Program-made: the position numbers and the translations under genes
Notes under the pieces: generated by a model
The model's input: the letters and a program-made list of their open reading frames with translations, nothing else
The model's database searches: none
Told to the model about the DNA's origin: nothing
In this document: positions 7,299 to 10,504 of the stretch, piece after piece
How positions within the stretch are numbered: position 1 is the first letter of the stretch
Layout of the letters: the number at the start of each line of letters is the position of its first letter
Assembly: GCA_029862725.1 (NCBI GenBank)
Contig: JAOTWT010000064.1
Span: 1-10,504, forward strand
From: Acidobacteriota bacterium
GTDB taxonomy: Bacteria; Acidobacteriota; Blastocatellia; Pyrinomonadales; Pyrinomonadaceae
Direction: 5' to 3'
Length of the DNA: 10,504 nt

Positions 7299-8356
7299 CG
7301 GGCACCCCCTTGATTCATAAATTCTGCGATCAGCCGATGAAAGTGATGTGTCCCGATCTCCTGTTTAACGGAGTACCGGCCGGGTTTGTAGAGTCTCGAG
7401 CCAATGCCTTTCTGGACCGATTCAACGATTCTCTGGTCTTCCGCCTCGACCCTCTCAAGATCGGATCCGGCACCGGTTTTACGCTTCGACGGATCGGTTT
7501 CGAGAGTTACATACCTGACCCTTGTACGTGTCGGGGAGAGAGGCTCGACAACATTTACGGAAAGCCCCCAGGGGTAAAAATTGAACATCAGATTTGGAAA
7601 GACAAAATAATAAAACGCCGCCTTTCCATCGAATTCCTGCCTTCGCCCGGAGTCCTTTTCAAGCTCAGCCGGAACCGCGGTCTGGAGACTTGAAAACCGG
7701 AATGTCCGTATATCGTAAGATGCGAAATCGAGCTCGCGGTTGAGCGATTTGTGGACATATGGAATATGAAATCCCTCAAGATAATTCTCGCAGTAAAGCG
7801 CCCAGTGCGCGTTCACCTCATAAACGGATGTCGATACGGCGGTATTGCTGTTTTCGAAATCGGCCAGGCGTCCCAGCGTCGGCCCGAAAAACTCTTCGAA
7901 ACTCCCTGCCGGATCAAACGCAACGAACATCAAACCCGCAACTTCTCTTATTTCCAGGCCCGCCAGGTCATCTTCGGGACCGGGAAAATCGCGAACGCCC
8001 TCGAATTCCGGCATCGACAAAAATTTCCCGGAAAGATCGAATTTTCGGCCGTGATAGCCGCACCGAATCGAGGCTCCCCGACAGCTTTCTGAGACCAACA
8101 AGTTGCCGCGGTGGGTGCAGACATTCGAAAAGCAGCGAAGTTCACCGTCGTAAGTCACTATTAACGGTTCATCCAGAAAGCCCTCGAGCAGCGTCACGGG
8201 ACGAATATTGTCCGCATCGCTCTTCAGACCTGCAAATTGCCACGTTCTCGAAAAAATATGATCCCTGGACGACTCGAAGTACACGTCATCCAGATAAAAC
8301 GACGGCGAAAGACACCGCGCCACTGAAATATCCGAATTGATCTCAAACTGGGTCAT
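7295..8356 (-). CDS. Rieske non-heme iron oxygenase, alpha-subunit type
   Basis: The 353-residue protein has the two-domain layout of aromatic-ring-hydroxylating and quaternary-ammonium Rieske oxygenases. The N-terminal Rieske domain binds a [2Fe-2S] cluster through Cys80-Thr-His82 and Cys99-Gly-Tyr-His102. The C-terminal catalytic domain (about 165-350) carries ENYLEGFHIPYVH, with His197 and His202 as mononuclear iron ligands and Asp307 in EDQRIVESVQKG as the probable third. The residue bridging the two metal centres is Glu194, where naphthalene dioxygenase has Asp and carnitine oxygenase CntA has Glu. No reductase, ferredoxin or beta subunit lies nearby, so electrons must come from elsewhere and the substrate is unknown. 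It starts 11 nt after the GNAT gene and overlaps ligA by four bases. No clear ribosome binding site precedes ATG 8356. Family assignment is firm; substrate class is open. Confidence 0.92.
   Translation of the reverse strand: MTQFEINSDISVARCLSPSFYLDDVYFESSRDHIFSRTWQFAGLKSDADNIRPVTLLEGFLDEPLIVTYDGELRCFSNVCTHRGNLLVSESCRGASIRCGYHGRKFDLSGKFLSMPEFEGVRDFPGPEDDLAGLEIREVAGLMFVAFDPAGSFEEFFGPTLGRLADFENSNTAVSTSVYEVNAHWALYCENYLEGFHIPYVHKSLNRELDFASYDIRTFRFSSLQTAVPAELEKDSGRRQEFDGKAAFYYFVFPNLMFNFYPWGLSVNVVEPLSPTRTRVRYVTLETDPSKRKTGAGSDLERVEAEDQRIVESVQKGIGSRLYKPGRYSVKQEIGTHHFHRLIAEFMNQGGAR
7304..7311 (-). promoter_or_regulatory. Ribosome binding site of ligA inside the Rieske gene
   Basis: On the minus strand AAGGGGGT lies within the last codons of the Rieske gene, about six bases before ATG 7298. 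With the ATGA overlap it suggests that ribosomes ending the Rieske frame re-initiate on ligA. Confidence 0.6.
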
Positions 8357-8367
8357 GGGATCGGTGC

Positions 8368-9120
8368 TTACCGCTCGTAAAGTTTGTATTTCGGGTGACT
8401 TTCGTGCTTTCTGAAACCACGGCAGACGAGCCCATTAGCAAAACAGTCTTGGAATTCCCGGCGGATCCGTTCCTGCTCCGACGCCGCTGTGGCGCGGTCG
8501 CTCATCAATAATTCACCCCAATTTGCGGTTGTCTCGATATATTCGACCGGCTTGCGAAGCCGTTTCGGGGCCTTTCCCGCGGCAAGTTGCACAACCTTTT
8601 CGGAATCCAGGTTCCAGATGGCGAACAGGCGGTCGCTGCTGATACGTATTTTATCCACGCCAAAACCCGCACCATAATCCGTCCCGTAAAAATTAGGCAT
8701 ATACGCTACAACCTCCGCACCGAGCTTCTCCAGGTTGAAAAAGGCATTCAACGCTTTTTCGGGCTGGAATGTCCATTTGATTTTCTTGACGCCCAACTCC
8801 AAAGAACGCTCGCGCTGCGCCCATTTTAGGCGCGAGCCGATTCCACGAGATTGATATCGAGGGTGAACAGCGGTCATGTGTGAATAAAAAGCGCGCTCTC
8901 CATCGATAAATGCCGGGACGGAGAGACAGAACCCGATCAAATTGTTTTTGTCGAAAGCTCCAAGCGTGAATCCCCCGGCATGCATCGTAACGATAAAATG
9001 CCGGACCGGCGATAATTCTATCTCGGGCAAATCGAACACATCCCGCTGCAGCTCGACACATCCGTCAAGTAACTCAACTGTTTCGCACAGCTTTATTTCA
9101 ATTTCAATCGGCGAACTCAT
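8368..9120 (-). CDS. GNAT-family acetyltransferase, COG3375-like
   Basis: The 250-residue protein (from ATG 9120) resembles the uncharacterised GNAT group COG3375. The acetyl-CoA-binding loop is HPRYQSRGIGSRLKWAQRE, matching Q/RxxGxG/A as Gln90-Ser-Arg-Gly-Ile-Gly95. It is followed by IKWTFQPEKALNAFFNLEKL and then NFYG, a pattern typical of this group as I remember it. The preceding strand FYSHMTAVHP is the usual GNAT beta-4. The acceptor substrate is unknown. The frame extends upstream to another ATG at 9183, which would add 21 residues; that extension has no domain character, and ATG 9120 lies just before the first GNAT strand (IEIEIKL), so I prefer it. Neither start has a good ribosome binding site. 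It is the first gene of the run GNAT, Rieske, ligA, with 11 nt to the next gene. The C-terminal 70 residues are charged and less conserved-looking. Confidence 0.85.
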   Translation of the reverse strand: MSSPIEIEIKLCETVELLDGCVELQRDVFDLPEIELSPVRHFIVTMHAGGFTLGAFDKNNLIGFCLSVPAFIDGERAFYSHMTAVHPRYQSRGIGSRLKWAQRERSLELGVKKIKWTFQPEKALNAFFNLEKLGAEVVAYMPNFYGTDYGAGFGVDKIRISSDRLFAIWNLDSEKVVQLAAGKAPKRLRKPVEYIETTANWGELLMSDRATAASEQERIRREFQDCFANGLVCRGFRKHESHPKYKLYER

Positions 9121-9222
9121 ATTTAACTTTAACCGGAAGCCGCTCGTTTGATAAACCCCGGGAATATATGCGCGAATTTGCATAATGCTTCAACCAAAGC
9201 TTTCGAATCCCGTCTCCGCCGA

Positions 9223-9251
9223 ATTTTATCGACTACCTCCCGAAAAGTGAA
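9223..9251 (-). promoter_or_regulatory. Possible promoter of the GNAT-Rieske-ligA operon
   Basis: On the minus strand TTCACT (9246-9251, four of six -35 bases) is followed after 17 bases by TAAAAT (9223-9228, five of six -10 bases). Transcription would start near 9216, upstream of both candidate starts of the GNAT gene. Confidence 0.4.
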
Positions 9252-9272
9252 CCCCGCAGCTTCAAATATGCC

Positions 9273-9302
9273 TTAACAATCCCTTCGGCGGTCTGCTATC
9301 AT
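9273..9302 (+). promoter_or_regulatory. Probable promoter of the DUF4388/J-domain gene
   Basis: TTAACA (9273-9278, five of six -35 bases) and TATCAT (9297-9302, five of six -10 bases) are 18 bases apart. Transcription would start near 9309, so an in-frame ATG at 9308 would lie at the transcript end and ATG 9362 is the better start, with a leader of about 53 nt. Confidence 0.5.
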
Positions 9303-9361
9303 TAAAGATGCGTTTCCCAACGCTCCACCGGACCCGTCTAGGACGGCCCTTTCAGGTTCTC

Positions 9362-10504
9362 ATGACTGCTACAAATCAACTCGAATTCAAGGGAAAGATC
9401 GCAAGCCATTCGGTCGATGAACTTCTCATCGAACTGGCTCAAAACCGGTTGACGGGTTCATTGCGCCTTTCCAGCGGAGAAAAAAAGTCGATCGTCTATT
9501 TTGACGATGGGGCCGTTGTATTCGCAGTTTCAAACGCAAGAGACCACAGACTTTATTCGATCCTCCTCGAACAAGGACAGATCAATGAGAATCAACTCAC
9601 CGAGATCGATGAATTTACCAACGACATGCTTCTCGCTTCTGTGCTTGTCGAGAAAGGCACCATAACCCGGCAGGCCATCGATTCCGTGTTTGCATATCAG
9701 TTTTCAGTGATCATAAAAGAGACTCTTGGATGGACCGACGGCGAATTCGTATTTAGTGCGTCCACCCGCGTCAAGGCCGATCTTCACTTCGCTTTTGATC
9801 TCACGGCCTTACTTCGCGAGCACATTGCAGCTTTGGACATCCGGTTGCTGACAAGCAGGTTTAAATCTCTTGATGAAAAGTTCGCGTTGATGCCCGATGT
9901 CGATCTTACTTCGACCGACCTAACACCGGAAGACGCATTTATATTGTCGAGATTGTCGGGCGCGCCGATTTCTATCGACGCGCTTCGGGCGATGACCGGC
10001 TTTGAAAGCGAAGTGCTGCTTCCGACTCTTTACAAGCTCTGGCTGGGGGGATTTGTGTCACGTCTGGATTGGGCGTCGGCAATTAGTCCGGAAGATAAAA
10101 AAAGACTCGCACGGAGTTCATTTGAACTTAAGAAATCCGCCAGATCATATGAGGAAGATCGCGCGGAGGCGGCGCGCAAGGCACAGGAAGAGAGCGCAAA
10201 AGAAGCGGAACTAATACGCGAAGAAGAAGAAAAAGAAGAAGAAGAAGAGCTGACGCTCGAAAAATATCTGAAAACGGTGGAAGAAGCCGCCACCCATTAT
10301 GAGATCTTTGTTGTCAGTCCGGACGCAGATATCGCGGAAATAAAAAAGGCGTACTTCTTTCTCGCAAAGCGTTTTCACCCGGATCTATTCTACAGAACCG
10401 TTGACGAAGAAACCCAAGTACGGGTCCAGAATGCGTTTACCGAGATTGCTCAAGCTTACGAAACACTCAAAGATCACGAGTCGCGCGAGGTCTACGACTT
10501 TAAG
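9362..10504 (+). CDS. DUF4388 (PATAN) protein with charged linker and C-terminal J-domain (partial)
   Basis: The frame from ATG 9362 is open for 381 codons to the window end, so the C-terminus is missing. Residues about 6-60 match the start of a DUF4388/PATAN domain (FKGKIASHSVDELLIELAQ, then LTGSLRLS and VYFDDGAVVFAVS). This domain is common in regulatory proteins of Acidobacteriota and Deltaproteobacteria-like groups. The helical middle region continues the PATAN-type architecture (LLASVLVEKGTITRQAID, WTDGEFVFS). Residues about 240-300 form a very charged, probably coiled-coil linker with a Glu run at 287-296. A J-domain begins near 305 (HYEIFVVSPDADIAEIKKAY) with the HPD motif at 339-341 in KRFHPDLFYR; HPD stimulates the ATPase of Hsp70 (DnaK). 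The protein could direct DnaK to a target bound by the PATAN region; that is inference. It lacks the Gly/Phe and zinc-finger regions of true DnaJ in the visible part. An in-frame ATG at 9308 is a less likely start. Confidence 0.87.
   Translation, partial: MTATNQLEFKGKIASHSVDELLIELAQNRLTGSLRLSSGEKKSIVYFDDGAVVFAVSNARDHRLYSILLEQGQINENQLTEIDEFTNDMLLASVLVEKGTITRQAIDSVFAYQFSVIIKETLGWTDGEFVFSASTRVKADLHFAFDLTALLREHIAALDIRLLTSRFKSLDEKFALMPDVDLTSTDLTPEDAFILSRLSGAPISIDALRAMTGFESEVLLPTLYKLWLGGFVSRLDWASAISPEDKKRLARSSFELKKSARSYEEDRAEAARKAQEESAKEAELIREEEEKEEEEELTLEKYLKTVEEAATHYEIFVVSPDADIAEIKKAYFFLAKRFHPDLFYRTVDEETQVRVQNAFTEIAQAYETLKDHESREVYDFK
10220..10249 (+). repeat. GAA trinucleotide-rich tract encoding a Glu run
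   Basis: Ten consecutive codons, all GAA except one AAA and a final GAG, encode EEEEKEEEEE (residues 287-296) of the linker in the DUF4388/J-domain protein. In-frame slippage could change the linker length without breaking the gene. Confidence 0.75.

Noticed and set aside
10030..10293. Serine-rich minus-strand frame
   Set aside because: The serine run is the reverse reading of the GAA-rich linker of the J-domain gene, so it is a shadow.

Overview
The window reads as an ordinary chromosomal segment of a free-living Gram-negative-type bacterium of medium GC content. The combination of proteins suggests Acidobacteriota, perhaps class Blastocatellia: a TPR protein with a retropepsin-like domain, a DUF4388 (PATAN) protein fused to a J-domain, and an Ogg2-type DNA glycosylase beside ordinary murein and replication genes. 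That placement is inference from gene content; no rRNA or other phylogenetic marker is present. Coding density is high and genes run on both strands. I see no tRNA, rRNA, CRISPR array, insertion sequence, integrase or phage gene.

Left part (1-1764, minus strand): an 8-oxoguanine DNA glycosylase/AP lyase of the Ogg2 family is followed 39 nt downstream by a membrane-anchored or exported TPR protein. The latter carries an aspartyl-protease (DTGSG) domain and leaves the window at base 1. A good sigma70-like promoter sits just upstream of the glycosylase and shows that its ATG at 1701, not the upstream TTG, is the likely start.

Centre (1765-5298, plus strand): a divergent intergenic region holds an extended -10 promoter with a hairpin at the predicted mRNA 5' end. 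Then come a PBP4-type D-alanyl-D-alanine carboxypeptidase (dacB-like, with a strong intrinsic terminator) and the lipid II flippase murJ. Both act in peptidoglycan metabolism, but the terminator between them suggests separate transcription.

Right part (5295-9183, minus strand): a compact operon is read as GNAT acetyltransferase (COG3375-like), then a Rieske non-heme iron oxygenase, then ligA (NAD+-dependent DNA ligase). The Rieske and ligA genes overlap by four bases (ATGA), and ligA overlaps the 3' end of murJ by four bases tail to tail. A divergent promoter region near 9223-9302 serves this operon and the last gene.

Right edge (9362-10504, plus strand): a DUF4388/PATAN protein with a long charged linker and a J-domain containing HPD, cut by the window end. 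I did not find a clear new multi-gene system. The most unusual items are the PATAN-J-domain fusion, the TPR-retropepsin protein, and the unexpected grouping of a GNAT enzyme and a Rieske oxygenase with ligA.
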